Assembly (NCBI GenBank): GCA_029945375.1
Contig: CM057057.1
Location: 62,001 to 126,000, forward strand
Direction: 5' to 3'
Origin: Agaricus subrufescens
Lineage: Eukaryota > Basidiomycota > Agaricomycetes > Agaricales > Agaricaceae
Length of the DNA: 64,000 nt
Each line of letters starts with the position of its first letter. Position 1 is the first letter of the stretch. The notes under the pieces were generated by a model, which worked only from the letters and a program-made list of their open reading frames with translations, searched no databases and was not told the origin of the DNA. Made by a program: the position numbers and the translations under genes. This document shows positions 24,118 to 35,516 of the stretch, piece after piece.

Positions 24118-27100
24118 CTACAATAATATTTTCTCCGTAAACCACAAGAAGACCGCCATAGAGTTGTTCAAGTGTCCTTTTACAGGTGGGCCAGACAACC
24201 ACTTAGTATACTCAGGGAGTGAGCCCAGCCGTACACCATACTCTAATTCGACCACGCTTAGGAGGTCCTGCTCGTGGTAGATCGTCCAGAGGAGGGGGAG
24301 GATGCGGTCAGGATACTCACACTCAGCCACTTTTGTAGTCCGCAAGTGGACGGAACCATCAGTTTGAGGAATATGGCAACGGTAGCAGGTTGCGCCGTGG
24401 AGGTCATAGTTGAACTTGATAGGGTGCTTCTCCCGCCACTGGCGCATGGACCCAAAACTGAAGGCGGGGCAGTTGTTTGCCATGTGGTCCGTGGCATTGC
24501 CGTGGGGGTCCTTCTTGGCCAGGCAGCAGGTGCAAGAGTCTGCAATGACGAAGAGGGCAGCTTTGAGCCTCTGATTGTATTTGTCAATGTCAATCTGTGA
24601 TTGCAGTCTTCTCTTCTTAGCGAGCTGAACTTGGGTTTGGTAGGGGTTTTGTGAAGAAGAGCTTTGCAACGAGGAGTTTTGCGACGAAGAGGAGGCAATG
24701 TTCTGGGTGGGGGGAGAAGCCAAAGTATGATAGGGGGGTGTGAATGAAGAGGAAGAGGCATAGCCATCGGAGGAGGAGGCCCCTAGGTCAACCAAAGGAC
24801 GCTTCCTCTTGGGGAGCGGGTGGACTTGTGAAGAATTTGGCTGAGTGGGAGTGAGTGAGCCTATGGTAGCTTGTGTCGATGGGATGTTAGACGAGGTTTG
24901 AGAGGGTGGGTCAGAAGGCGGGAGGTCCTGTAGATTGGACGGGAGATTCTTTAGATAAGGCGGAGGCTGAGATAGAGTGGGGGAGAGCATGGTGGATAGA
25001 CGGCTGTTACAACGGCTACAAGGGAGGTTCACCTCACTATCTTTGCAAAAGACGCCTGACCCATCGGTGAACTCGGTGAGGGCGAATCGAATGCAGATGT
25101 CAGATTTGAAGATGAGGTGGTGCATGGCGTCCAAGCCTGCATGGTCGATGGTGTCTTGGGTATTGCAAGGTGGCCGAAACTTGGACCTAGGAACGAGGTC
25201 ACAAATAGCAGGTTGGCCATTGCGCCCACCCCGACCAACCTCCTGGAGGTAGTTAACCATTTCATAGGGAGTACCCGCATGACAAACCCACTTGACCTGT
25301 GGATAGTCGTTACCACAACCCAACGCGTGAGTGCAGATCATCAGCTTGTTGACGCCAGAGGTCCACAATCGGTACTTGTCCTGCCTCTCGGTGTAGGTCA
25401 TCTCGGAAGTGCCTGCATAGAAGTCACATTGCAAGCGGTCGGCCAGGGCCCAGCCAAGATCCTTGAACGGCACAAACACCAACCCACGGTCCCCCTCCTC
25501 CCATTCGTTCTTGACGATCTCGTACAACTGGCTGACCTTGGTGAGGAGGGCCTCCTCTCCTTGGACAGGACTATGGATGCGGTACTGTAGATTGGGGCGG
25601 TTGGTCTTTGCCCGAATGACGATGGCCTTGGGGTGAAGCTCAAAGTTGTGAAGGATGGTGTCAACAGAGCGGGTGGGTATAGTACCGGATAGAAGGATCC
25701 ATTGGATAGGAATAGAGCGAAGGGCGTAGACATGGGTGAGGCACTGCCGATAGTGCTGAGCAGTATGAACGGTATGGCACTCGTCAAAAACAATGGAGTG
25801 TATCGGGACCGCCCTATGATGAGCTTCCAGCAAGGATTGACTGAACATACGGGTACGCGCTATCTCAGCAGACACAAGGATGACAGGATCTTGGCCAGTA
25901 ATCCGAGCGGAGTTTGACGAGAAGACATTGAAGTGGATGCCCATGCGACCAAGGCGGACCTGGTAGTCCTGAATGAGAGAGACAAAGGGGAGGACAAAGA
26001 TAGTGACTGATCCACTGTGGATGACAGTGGCGATGAGGGGTACCATGGTCTTGCCACCTCCAGTGGGAAGGATGGCGACGACATCGTTGCAGCGGCTGGT
26101 CGCCGCTAGGACAGCATCCCTCTGCTCGTCGGAAGACCAGGTGGCATGGGGATCGCAGAGCAGCTCGCGAAGTGCAGCCTTGCAACTCGTTTCCAGATCA
26201 GCCAATTTCTGGTGAAGAGGATGAGCGCTGTAGATTTGGTGTAGGTTGGTTTCAAGCTTACCTGCTGTTCGGAAGCATTGACAGGTGGCCACTGACTGAA
26301 CATGCGCGGAATGGGAGGGGCTGCCTCCTCATTGCGGCGTGGTGGAGGCCGGGGCTGGGGCTGGGGAGATAATGTCAGCTTTATGGCATGTGTATTGTTG
26401 GTTTGGAACTTACAGAGGGCTGAGACGGACTGAAGTACTTCTCGTACTTGGACGGAGTAAGGAGGAGGCGTGAGCAGAGCTGGAGAGACCCGCTTGGAAC
26501 ATGCATGAACTTGGCCCATTTATCGCTACAAGTGAGGAAGGCCTGAATAAGTTCAGCACTATAGGCATGGTAGGAATCCTTAGTGAGGCCATAGATGCGG
26601 TCTTCGGTCTGACGGCTGTGACCTGCCTGCAGGGCACTAATGGTGTCGATGTTGTCCCTGTTGAGAATAGTTTCGAGATCTGGAACAAACCGATGCTTGA
26701 TGGTAATCTGCATCTGACGCCAGTCTGCAATACCTATACCGTCTTCAATCCCAAGAGCGTGGACAGAGATGGTCTTGAGGCTCTGAGAGAGTTGTTCGGC
26801 TTCCATCAGCTTGGTATGGTCAGGGAAGAGAAACGTGTTGAGTAGCTTGTGAAGGTCGGGGCGGTTGGGATGAAGTACGGACACAGCAAGCTGAGCGAAA
26901 GGGGTAGCAAGGGTGAGGACCTGGAAGAGCATGTCGCCAGTAAAGGCATCTATACCGTGAGGGATAGACTTGTCTTGACCAGTGATGCTACTGGTCTTGC
27001 TATAGCGGCAGATCAAGGTCCAATGTAGGGCCATCTTGAATAAGGAACGGGCTTGGGTCGAGGTGTTGGTATATTGAAGACAAGTGAGTTCGGTACCACG

Positions 27101-29807
27101 AGCTGGAGCACCACCGTTGATGTGAATGAGAGCACAAATCTTCTGTAGAACTGAGCAGTAGTCGTGATACCACATGCGCAACCGAGCCAAGTTCCAGATA
27201 GGCGCACCCGCAGAGTCAAAACCATGGACATAGCCCTTCCTCAAGACAGGATCCGACATGATCGCTTGGACTAAATCATGCCTCCGGGCGAGGAGATCCT
27301 TGTTGCGGTGATCGTGGAAGATGTTGAAACCCGGTGTGGTAATGGTGAGGTCATCGTAGATTGTCTCATACTCGACAAAGATGTCTTTCCCCAAGAAAAC
27401 GTCACGATATAAAGATTGGAAGGTGGAAAGGATGAGGCTTCGACCCATAGCCCTGATGCTGTCCATTGAGATGCGGCTGCCACGAAAGACAAGTTCTGTG
27501 CCCTCAGGATTTGCCCAAAAGGAGGAGGGGAGCGATATTGTGGACATAGCAAAGGAAGTGGCGAGGTGCTGGGTGCTCCTGATGGTGTTAAAGGGGGTGG
27601 GGTCCACCTTCTCCGTGAACATAAACTGCAGAGAGTCACAACCAAGAAGCAGTGTGGGGTATGTGTGCATTTCACGAAGTACCGCAAGGCGCATCAAGTG
27701 CGTAAAAGCGGCTAGAACAGGCGTGATGTCCTTTGGGTGAGCCCAAGATAAGTCGGACTTGATTGAAGATAGCACAACAAAGCACATGGTGGGGTCCCCG
27801 ATAGAATTGACGTTCTTGGAGGGGAGCCAACAATAGCCCCATACCATCATGAGCAGAGCATGGATGTGGCTGCTGATGACCCCGAGGTTGACATCCTTGG
27901 TGTTAGTGACGGTGGTTATGAGGTCCTGAATGCAACGGGCTATGTGGGGGGGGAGTGGGAGAACATAGGAGCCACGGGACCGGAGTAGGAAACCAATGAG
28001 ACGAGTGGCAAAATTGGCATATTTTTCAAGGGTACTTGGGTTCTGGTGCGAGGAAAAGGGGTCATTGGTAATCCCACTGGTAAACGTGTGAGCTTGACTG
28101 GGTCTGATATTATAAGTTAACCCTTACCTTTTAAGCGGATCAGGCGTGTTCAGCCTCTGAAGGAGGAGAAGTGGAGTCTGCGCGATCAGCTGGGTACAGT
28201 TCTGAAATAGATGGAGTACAGCTTCTTGAAGCCAGGGCAAAGCTTGCTTGATTTTGTCGAGGTCAACGAGGGCTCGAAGGTCTTCCATTTTATGTCCTCT
28301 CACATGCTCCGGCCACTTGGTGACCCTCAAGAAATCGGAGAGCACACGAGGGTCCTGCAAGGAGGGCTGATGGTCAGTGACTGCGGCCTTGATGAGGGAT
28401 TCCCTCTCAATGAGCCACTGTGGGTTGTAGGACTCTATGCCAGAGGGCGGAACGGTCGGTTTAACGGGGAAGTAGCTATTGTTCTTTTGATTGTCAAAAC
28501 GCTGAGCAGAAATGATTTCATATGCAGATGGTGGACCTCGGTTCTTGTGGTCTTGCAAATGGTGCTTCGTCATGGAACCTTGGGTACGATAGAGCTTTTT
28601 GCAGTTTTCAAAGGGACACTGCAAAACTTGGTAGATGGGAAGCCCAGTGATGGGAGATATCTCGGTATGGAGTGGAATATCAGGGAGATGGTCTCGGATA
28701 CAGAGCTCCTTGCAAGCTTTCTCGAGGGATGCACGCGCCAGCATCTGCTTGAATACCGAATGGTGGATCTTGACATGGTTCAAAGCGGTGCTAGGAACAA
28801 GGGCAATACCACACTCCAGACAGAGAAGGAGTAGGATCAATTTGTCGTAGTAGAGCCCAATGGAACTGAGGTAGGGATGGGTACCCAATCCATTACCGAT
28901 GTGGGGTGGGCTTGCCTAATTTAATTATGACTTGAGCGTGAGGACCTCTTAAACCCAAGATGTGTACTTACCGGACCTTCGGCACTCTCAGAGGTGGATG
29001 AGACACCTGGGGGTGTACTGACGCCAGGGACCACCTGAAAAAAAAGGAGGTTCGTGAGTGAACAAGGCATTCAGAGACAAAAGTGAGAGACATTTACAGC
29101 GGATGGACTAATTTCTGGGTTACCCGAAACATGTACGGCGTTACCCAGAGCAGTGGAAAGCTAAGAGGAATAGTGAGTATGAGTGTGCATGTAGGTGTAG
29201 GCAGTGGTGCTCACGCTATTGGTGGTGTATCCGTGGACACCTGGGGCCATACTGACGCCAGGGATCACCTGAAAAAAAAAAAAGAAGACAGGTTCGTGAA
29301 TGAAGAAGGTATTCGGGAACAAACGTGAGAGACACTTACAGCGGATGGACTAAATTTTGGTTTACCCTCAATGGATACGGCGTTACCCAGAGCAGTGGAA
29401 AGCTAGGAGGGATAGTGAGTATGGGTGGGCATGCGGCCGGTGGTACTCACGCTATTGGTGACGTATCCGTGGACAGCTGGGGTACCCAGATCGCTGCCTG
29501 ATACCTGGTAGTGTCGATTGAGTTTGAGGGATTTCAAGTTAAAAAGGATACTCCTTACCGATGACTCCCTGACCTGGAAGAGGTTACATATTTCTTCAGG
29601 TTGGACTATCAAATTGCCGGATTCATCCTTGAATAGATCAGTGGAAGGCAGAGGTTCGTTGATGAGAGGGATAAATACAAGATAGTCGGGTGGAACCTTA
29701 GAGCAAACCTTGAAGTGCTCGTAGAGGTCATCTATTTCAGTAAATCTGCTGCCGCAAAATCCACAATGGTATAGAACAGGTGCGTTGGAATCAGGAGAGG
29801 CTGACAT
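24118..29807 (-). CDS. RecQ-type helicase with C2H2 fingers and recombinase-like central region, 1,728 aa
   Basis: Ten exons can be joined with canonical GT-AG introns of 48-71 nt: 29807-29559, 29504-29451, 29402-29340, 29268-29215, 29160-29098, 29034-28972, 28915-28128, 28076-26414, 26360-26262, 26208-24118. They sum to 5,187 nt, exactly 1,729 codons with stop. The N-terminus has a C2H2 finger (CGFCGSRF). Two more finger-like motifs lie near residues 205-290 (CGIALVPS..., CPFENCKKLY). This part resembles fungal OrsD/DUF3505-type proteins. The centre (about 450-1000) has GAPARGTEL, YSKTS, DWRQMQI and AGHSRQTEDRIYG. The helicase part has Walker A LPTGGGKT (about 1085), DECH box, LLSGTIP, motif VI QEVGRGGRNG and the RecQ zinc cluster ending CSRC. 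A late Cys/His-rich region follows. Such proteins are often telomere-linked in fungi. It is intact and ends 18 bp from the convergent dioxygenase gene. Confidence 0.85.
28972..29504 (-). repeat. Tandem exon-intron duplication inside the helicase gene
   Basis: Exons 2, 4 and 6 are copies of one unit (each reads about VIPGVS.APGVHGYTTNS in two copies, with exon 6 diverging at its end). Exons 3 and 5 are copies of another (STALGNAV...SPSA). The introns between them are also similar, including the poly-T before the acceptors. All boundaries are phase 0, so the duplication keeps the frame. The encoded segment is Ser/Gly/Pro-rich linker between the first finger and the rest. Confidence 0.9.
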
Positions 29808-30494
29808 ATTTGCGATGATGTTTGCGATGAATGCTGAGACAAGAGCAGTAGTAGGGGTTGAAGAACGATAATGGGGTCTTCAAGGAGGTTTCGTTACAAT
29901 ATTGGGCGCTTTTATATTCCGGATTTCATATACGACTCCTGAGAATACGGCTCTCCTGATGAAAGATCAGGTACATTCTTGTACCTGTATCTATTTAAAA
30001 ACTTAGGCAGGAGTAATTCAAAGGTTTAGCGTGTCTTTGTTTTCTGCTAATGGGAGGGGACAATACGACATGAGAATATCTAAATAGTACAAGTTCTATC
30101 CCGGGACATGAGAGCGTTTTTTGGTGCTGCAGTTGCAGAGACTAGCTATTTAGGGGGTAATGAACGCCTGGTAGGGCAATGGGTTGGGGCGCGGATGTAG
30201 ATTCCACGGGTACCTGATTATCTATTATCTTTTGGAGCCGAGGCCGGTAACTGAAATACGGCAGAAAATCGGGGGTCAATCTCTCATTATCTGAGGGGTT
30301 TTCATGTCCAATTTGATCTCATTGCGTCGGCTTTGTCGGGGGATCAGATGTATGGACATTGGGAACAGAAGAGTAGACTCTTTATCAAGATTGCGGATCG
30401 GATCACGTGATTTCATTCCGTCTTACGGAGAGCAGAAGGATCTCATATGATCCAAGGATAGAGGCGGCACTCAGAGGTGTTATATATATTATAT
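29808..30494. other. Intergenic upstream of helicase gene
   Basis: Promoter-side DNA of the minus-strand helicase gene. No coding region is supported. A CACGTGA-containing imperfect inverted repeat (ATTTCATTCCGT and ACGGAGAGCAGAAGG) lies at 30404-30450. It resembles the TGACTTCC repeat at 38143 and the one near 19116. Confidence 0.4.
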
Positions 30495-30870
30495 CTAGAT
30501 AGACATTGGACATTTGGCACATCTACGATGCTCAAGCGGACTATCAAATAGTACCTCTATATCGGCAAGGTCCTCAGGTCCAAGTTGTCCTTGTTGAGCA
30601 AGATGCGCTTTTGCCCTAGAAAGAAAGGGCATCATGCCCAGAATGACCCACTGTGCGGATTTGGATGCCTGTTCCCCGCCCATGCCACGGAAGGTGGTGG
30701 CTTCCAGTGATTGTAGATGATCCAGGCTCAGAGGCTGAAGTCTGTGGGCACGCTTCTCCAGGAGGACCTTCTTGGTTGGTGAGGCAGCGTCCACGGTGGA
30801 AAAAAGGTCCTCTGTGTTGAGCGTTTACCAATGGTGATCCTGTCTACAGAGGGGTTAGGCCTTGATTGTG
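30495..30870 (-). pseudogene. BAH-PHD-like family copy, truncated and frameshifted
   Basis: The minus strand keeps only the C-terminal half of the family. That is a remnant FFHRGRC of the His-Cys part of the finger (near 30805) in one frame. In another frame follow the long insert, with FRGMGGEQAS and QWVILGMMPF, and the last Cys pair, CAKC, near 30510. The BAH domain and the first Cys pairs are missing. A frameshift after FFHRGRC separates the blocks. It lies upstream of, and parallel to, the helicase gene and just downstream of the intact copy at 31115. Confidence 0.65.
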
Positions 30871-31114
30871 TGAGGGAGGGGCTGCTGCTGAATGCTTGGG
30901 GGGTAGGCATTGCGTTAAGGAATAAGTAAAGAGGCTTTGACACAAGTGCTGAAATGTAAAACCTTAATGAACGATACCGCTTTTCCGGATCATGAGGCTT
31001 AGACGTATTCTATGGGACGGGAACCAGTGAGATAGCTATATATGGTTTATTTTTTTCAAAAGAACAAAAACGAGAAGTAAAGCAATCCTAAACATAGACC
31101 CCGTAAGGTCCCGC

Positions 31115-32183
31115 TCAACAAGCCCCATCGCATCGGGGACAAAGACGAGACTCGGCCGGGTGGAGGTAGTAAGATTGTAAATGTTCATATGTTTCTTCAT
31201 CAACACGTTCGTCTTGATCGTACTGGCGCTTGGCATGGAGGAGGAGAGGTCGCATGCCTGGTATAGACCACTTGAGAGCATCTTCGACCGGATGCCCTGC
31301 CATACCTCTACAGATCGTGTGTTCCAAAGATGTGATCATATCCTTAACAAGAAGATCGTGGCCTGTTGGTGCCTCGGAGTCTTCAGTATCCGGGTTAGAT
31401 GCCTTTGTACAATCTAAATGATACCACTGCTGACAGTCTTTGCACCAGCGTTGATGATCTTTTTCTGGGTCATATGGTTTGAGGCAGATACAAGTGGTTA
31501 TGACACCCTGGATTCGGTGAGTATAAGGCTTCACAGTTGATTCATACACCATACGCACCTCAATAACCCAGATGTTATCTTCGGGTATATACGTGAGGGT
31601 CCATCGGTTGAACCAATCACATGTGGTGAAAAGGGCGCCCACTTCTGTACCGTCGACTAATTTATATATATCCGCTTTGCCTGGTTCGTCATGCCATGCT
31701 TGTTTAGCGGTCATAAATGTAAAAAGATTGATGAGACGTACATTCTACTGCGTCGATATGGATACGATCCTCGTGGTTTGAGAGCAGCAGTTCTGTACCA
31801 GCCATGCAGTCAAGTAGTCCACGGCTCCTACAAAAATTGAGAAGCCAGTGCAGGGGCTTGGGATGGATGGCTTACTTGTCTACTAAGTTCGGGAGGTTAC
31901 TCGCTTCTTGAAACCCGTAATACCAAACTCCAACGACCCATTTATTTGACCCTTGAGCGTGGAGTGATTTCACTCTCATGAGCCATGGCTTAACCCGAGC
32001 ATTCTTCGGAGGGCGTATAAAGATACTGGGTATAGTGAGATGCTTGTAAGTGGTTGAATCGGGTGTTAGAGCTTCTTACTCGTCGCCGGGGGCCACTAAT
32101 TCAGAGTTAGAGGGTGTACCGATATTGATGCTTTCAACCGGGCGATACGTTTTCACGGTGAGGAGAGTTGGGGTTCTGGGCAT
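31115..32183 (-). CDS. BAH-PHD-like zinc-finger protein, family copy 5
   Basis: Starts at 32183 (MPRTPTLLTVKTYRP). The BAH domain reads in exons with RVKPWLMRVKSLHAQGSN, WVVGVWYYGFQE (near 31900-31940) and the signature MAGTELLLSNHEDRIHID (near 31760-31800). A middle segment follows (YKLVDGTEVGALFTTCDWFN, then WTLTYIPEDNIWVIE). The finger has CICLKPY, RWCKDCQQWYHLDC, an insert with CRGMAGHPVEDALKWSIPG, and CPRCDGAC at the stop (31115). All PHD ligands are present. The exon borders near 31720-31760 are the least certain. Nearest relatives in the window are copies 1-3, 22 kb away on the other side of the island. Confidence 0.7.
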
Positions 32184-32611
32184 ATTGGTTGAAAGAAACG
32201 TTGGGATCAAGTGAGCTTGAATGTGACGGCTTTGTGAGGGGTTGCGTCATACTTCTTCTGGGGTCTGGAAGCTAAAAGCGTACTGGGGTACACTATTGGA
32301 GCCGTAAATTTTCTCGTGCATGTAATGTAAATAACGTATTATCTAGGTGTTTTATGTTCCATAGTATACCTATACGGTGGTTTAGAGGGTTGTAATGAGA
32401 CCTTGTGAGTTATTGGGAGACTACGACCTCTATGGCCTATCGTCCCAAAGTACAGGATTCATTTTTACTACAGAAGAGTGATGTTGGGTCAACTGGATTC
32501 TGTGCGATTTCCGGGTCTGGTGAGCCAGAGGAGCCTAGGACTCTATTTTGAATGGGTCTTACTTTATTTATCTTTGCGACATGATGCAATCAGCTGACTA
32601 ATGCTATAGGT

Positions 32612-32618
32612 ATAAAGA
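32612..32618 (+). promoter_or_regulatory. TATA box of the 32663 gene
   Basis: TATAAAG lies about 50 bp before the start codon at 32663, followed by a pyrimidine-rich stretch (TCTCCCCCACCC), as is common in strongly expressed fungal promoters. Confidence 0.45.
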
Positions 32619-32662
32619 ACTGGAGGAGCAAGATTCTCACTTCTCCCCCACCCATTGTCAAC

Positions 32663-33065
32663 ATGGCAAGAATTAGAAAATTCTTCTACTACAACGGCCA
32701 CGCTGAAATCTCCAAGTATCCTGGGTACAAAGTGTGGGTTAAGATCCAGAAGGGGAGACGAGAGCGACTAATAGAGGTAAAGACTCTGGCACAGTAGGTC
32801 CCAAGGTCAGGTAACAAATAATCCAACAGGCCCGTCGGTGGTGGAGTAGTGACGCCAGGGTGGTGGACAGAGAAGAGAAGAAGCCAGTGGTCGAACCCCA
32901 TCCCTGGGCTGCTCTGCTCTCTGGGTTTATCCAAGGAACCTGGGAGCCGAAGGTGAGTGACTCAGATTGAGCTTATCTTTGTAAACTTAGGATATGCAAT
33001 AGAAAATTGTGAGCGCGGATATGTACGATTCGTTGACCAAGGCCTTGGTGGATATGCAGCTGTAA
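32663..33065 (+). CDS. Small three-exon gene of unknown function, 99 aa
   Basis: Exons 32663-32776, 32830-32952 and 33003-33065 are joined by introns of 53 and 50 nt with GT-AG ends. They sum to exactly 100 codons. The protein starts MARIRKFFYYNGHAEISKYP, is basic, has a Trp-rich centre (ARRWWSSDAR, PHPWAALLSGFIQGTW) and ends in a helix (DMYDSLTKALVDMQL). I recognise no domain, signal peptide or membrane segment. It follows a good TATA box. The consistent splice structure is the main evidence that it is real. It lies at the right edge of the chromatin island, downstream of BAH-PHD copy 5 and divergent from it. Confidence 0.55.
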
Positions 33066-34256
33066 AAAGGTTCGCTGCGTGTAGAAAGAACGGCAGAGGC
33101 AGCGTCAGTGGTAGGCAAAACCTGCCTCATAATTCAGAAATCGTATTTTTTTTTGGTATTTCGAGCCTTTGAATGAGTATTTGAGGTATTGGCGGAGTAT
33201 AGTCTTGTGAAACCTCTATGTCAATTATTATATATCCTTTTACTTTTGTTACCACCGGCGTAAATCTCCTAAGAATGATATATGGGATGGCTGATCAAAA
33301 GGCGGTTTCATTAAGTGAGCGGGATTTATGTTAAAAGAGAAATTAACTGTTGGGCCGACGTCCTAATATAGAAAACTGATGTCAACCCTAAATAGCTCAA
33401 CCCCTCACCGTCGTCCTTTACGGATTAGACCGATACCGAGTACTTCGGTTTGAAATAGTAATATGGTAGATTTTAAGTTGTGCCATGTGGGTGGCACGAA
33501 TGTTCAAAATATAACACTCAATAAACGTTTCATAGTCTAATTAATGGCTTCGTGGCGCAATGGATTGGTGGAGATAAAGCTCGACATAGTTCTTAGTGAA
33601 TAGAGTGTCCTGTGGTGCGGGTATGTATGATGGCGGACACCTATTACAGATTGGATAATACCATTTGTGATGGTCTTGAATAACCCGAGTAAGACACGAT
33701 GTATCTATAAGTGTAATGTACGCCTATTAAAGGTACTTCCATTGACAGATTAAGACACATTTCCGTCCCGCAACCAACAGTATGTATAACCTCGAATAAC
33801 GGGCAGGAGGTTGTTATGCCACTGTAGGCTTATTTCATAGGCAAGAGGACAGCTAGCAAATACGGTAATGCTCTCAATTAGTTTATCGGGCCGTATACAC
33901 TCTATTGATCCTGGTGTTATTGGCTGTAGTTGGGTTGGACCTCGTGTAGGGTGACTTCTACTTTGATGATATGCTCATAATGAATAGGACCGAGGATTTG
34001 GCGACCGGTAACATCGGGACAAGGTTGGTCGAGCTTAGACATCGTTTAGGGTCCATACCATGCGATTATAACTGGTGGTCTATATATTGATGTGCATTCT
34101 CTACTTATTACTTTAAATCGCCTCTATAGACTTTGGCGATGAATCTTCTTTTGCTCGATGTACTCAATCTGTTCACTAAGATCCCGGGATCTACATGAAG
34201 TGATGGTCTATTTAATGACGGCGTTCATCTACTTTTTGTGTATTATCCCTCTACAC
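33066..34256. other. Intergenic, no gene recognised
   Basis: AT-rich DNA with only short random frames. I see no repeat or RNA gene in it. Confidence 0.5.
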
Positions 34257-34824
34257 ATGTCTACAATAGCGACGCCTTCTCAAAGTCCAATGTCGGGAAC
34301 GAACAATAAAGCAACACCAGCAGCGGAGTCTCAATGCCAATCGGATGGCAAACTTGAAGCAGCATCGGCACCACCTGAATCGGAAGCGGAGGGGATTGAA
34401 ACCGAATTTCAATCAGAGATGTCCGTGTACCTGTCGCCTTACATTAGAAAACGCAACATTTGGTTTGGGGAAGAGGGGTCAAGATTGCGAGATACGATTA
34501 CCAAAGGGATATCGGAGGTGTGGCCGGAACTCAAAGCTATCTTAAGGGAGGAAGGAGTGAAGGACCCGATTGCGGCGATATTGGTGTAAGTGAACCTTAC
34601 ATCTAAGAAACCTCTGCTAAACGAATTGAAGGGCGGGTTTACATACTAGTGGAAGTGAGGAAAAAGAGCGAGCCACACTGCGCTTTTATGATTTTTACAA
34701 CAACGAGTTTGCAACCGTGCATGCGTATCCGGTAGAACGGAGTGTTTTATGGAGAGGGATAAATGGCAATTTGGACGGTATAGTATTTAGACAATCGGCT
34801 CAAAAAATGGTTGTATGGCTGTGA
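34257..34824 (+). CDS. Small paralogous-family protein, copy 1, 167 aa
   Basis: Two exons (34257-34585 and 34650-34824) with a 64-nt intron at phase 2 total 168 codons. After a low-complexity N-terminus rich in Ser, Pro and Glu comes the conserved part: MSVYLSPYIRKRNIWF, LRDTITKGISEVWPEL, a Gly-Val-rich turn, and after the intron ATLRFYDFYNNEFATVHAYP and WRGINGNLDG. The same pattern and the same intron phase occur in the gene at 38589. Family unknown. The alternation of helix and strand suggests a small alpha/beta domain. The upstream Met used by a longer frame (34158) is rejected because only the Met at 34257 gives a start comparable with copy 2. Confidence 0.6.
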
Positions 34825-34973
34825 GTGAAGATGGCTGGGAATAGTGTATGGATTGACTGGGCTATGTTTCTCGAACAAGTATGAATTATATTATTTAGAT
34901 ATATAGTATGAATATAGATAGTACTTTGTACGGCGAATAAAAGTCTGAACTCCGATCAGCTGACTAATATCCG

Positions 34974-34983
34974 GTATATAAAG
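34974..34983 (+). promoter_or_regulatory. TATA box of the 35028 gene
   Basis: TATATAAAGA lies about 50 bp before the start codon at 35028. Confidence 0.45.
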
Positions 34984-35027
34984 ACTTATGATCGCAAATT
35001 ATCCTCTTCTCATTGACTCTATCTGCT

Positions 35028-35516
35028 ATGACGCGTAACAACAACAGGAGAAGTAACCGACGAGTACGGAGGAGACGAAATAACGGTCAAAATCCCGGAG
35101 GGTCGAGACAAGAAGAGGTAAGTACCGGTCTAAGTGAGGCTCGACGTCGGCTAATTTTATCAATAGGGGTTGGTGGTCGCCGTCGGCCCTGGGAGGGGGT
35201 CGACCGATAATGAGTTAGCTGAGCAACAAGCTCAGGGCACACATCTAGTTGAAAACATGGTCATAGGCATAAACGAGGCTTGGAATTTATCGGTGAGCAA
35301 GCGATGCACGTATATATCCTCAACGTCCGATCCTGACGATCACTATAGGAGACGCTCAGTGAAGAGGCCGTACAAGCCCAGAGCGAGAGATTGATGTCCT
35401 TTTTCGAGGGCGTCATTAGGAACAGTTTGACAGATGCGCAGAATGAGGGCCGTGCAGTGATCAGGCCAGAGGATATTCAACGTGCTGTGAGGTCAATGGA
35501 GGAAGAGGAGGGTTAG
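35028..35516 (+). CDS. Small basic protein with possible histone fold, 127 aa
   Basis: Exons 35028-35117, 35167-35292 and 35349-35516 (introns 49 and 56 nt) sum to 128 codons. The N-terminus is an Arg/Asn-rich basic tail (NRRVRRRRNNGQ). The C-terminal 70 residues read as helices: HLVENMVIGINEAWNL, SEEAVQAQSERLMSFFEGVI, then NEGRAVIRPEDIQRAV. A long central helix followed by a short helix after an RAVIRPEDIQ-type turn resembles the alpha2-loop-alpha3 part of histone-fold proteins, where a TPEDV-like turn is typical. With a basic tail this suggests a DNA-binding histone-like protein. This rests on pattern only, and other helical families are possible. Confidence 0.5.

Noticed and set aside
24118..29807. 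The helicase region as several separate genes
   Set aside because: Ten exons join at canonical introns with all phases agreeing and a total divisible by three, so one gene is the simpler reading.
5875..32183. A Starship-type element with a DUF3435 captain or a KDZ transposon as the carrier of the island
   Set aside because: I could not recognise a DUF3435 or KDZ transposase. Only the helicase shows recombinase-like motifs, so the carrier is left open.
34158..34256. Longer N-terminus with a hydrophobic segment for the 34257 gene
   Set aside because: The paralogue at 38589 starts without it and the segment looks like translated 5' leader.
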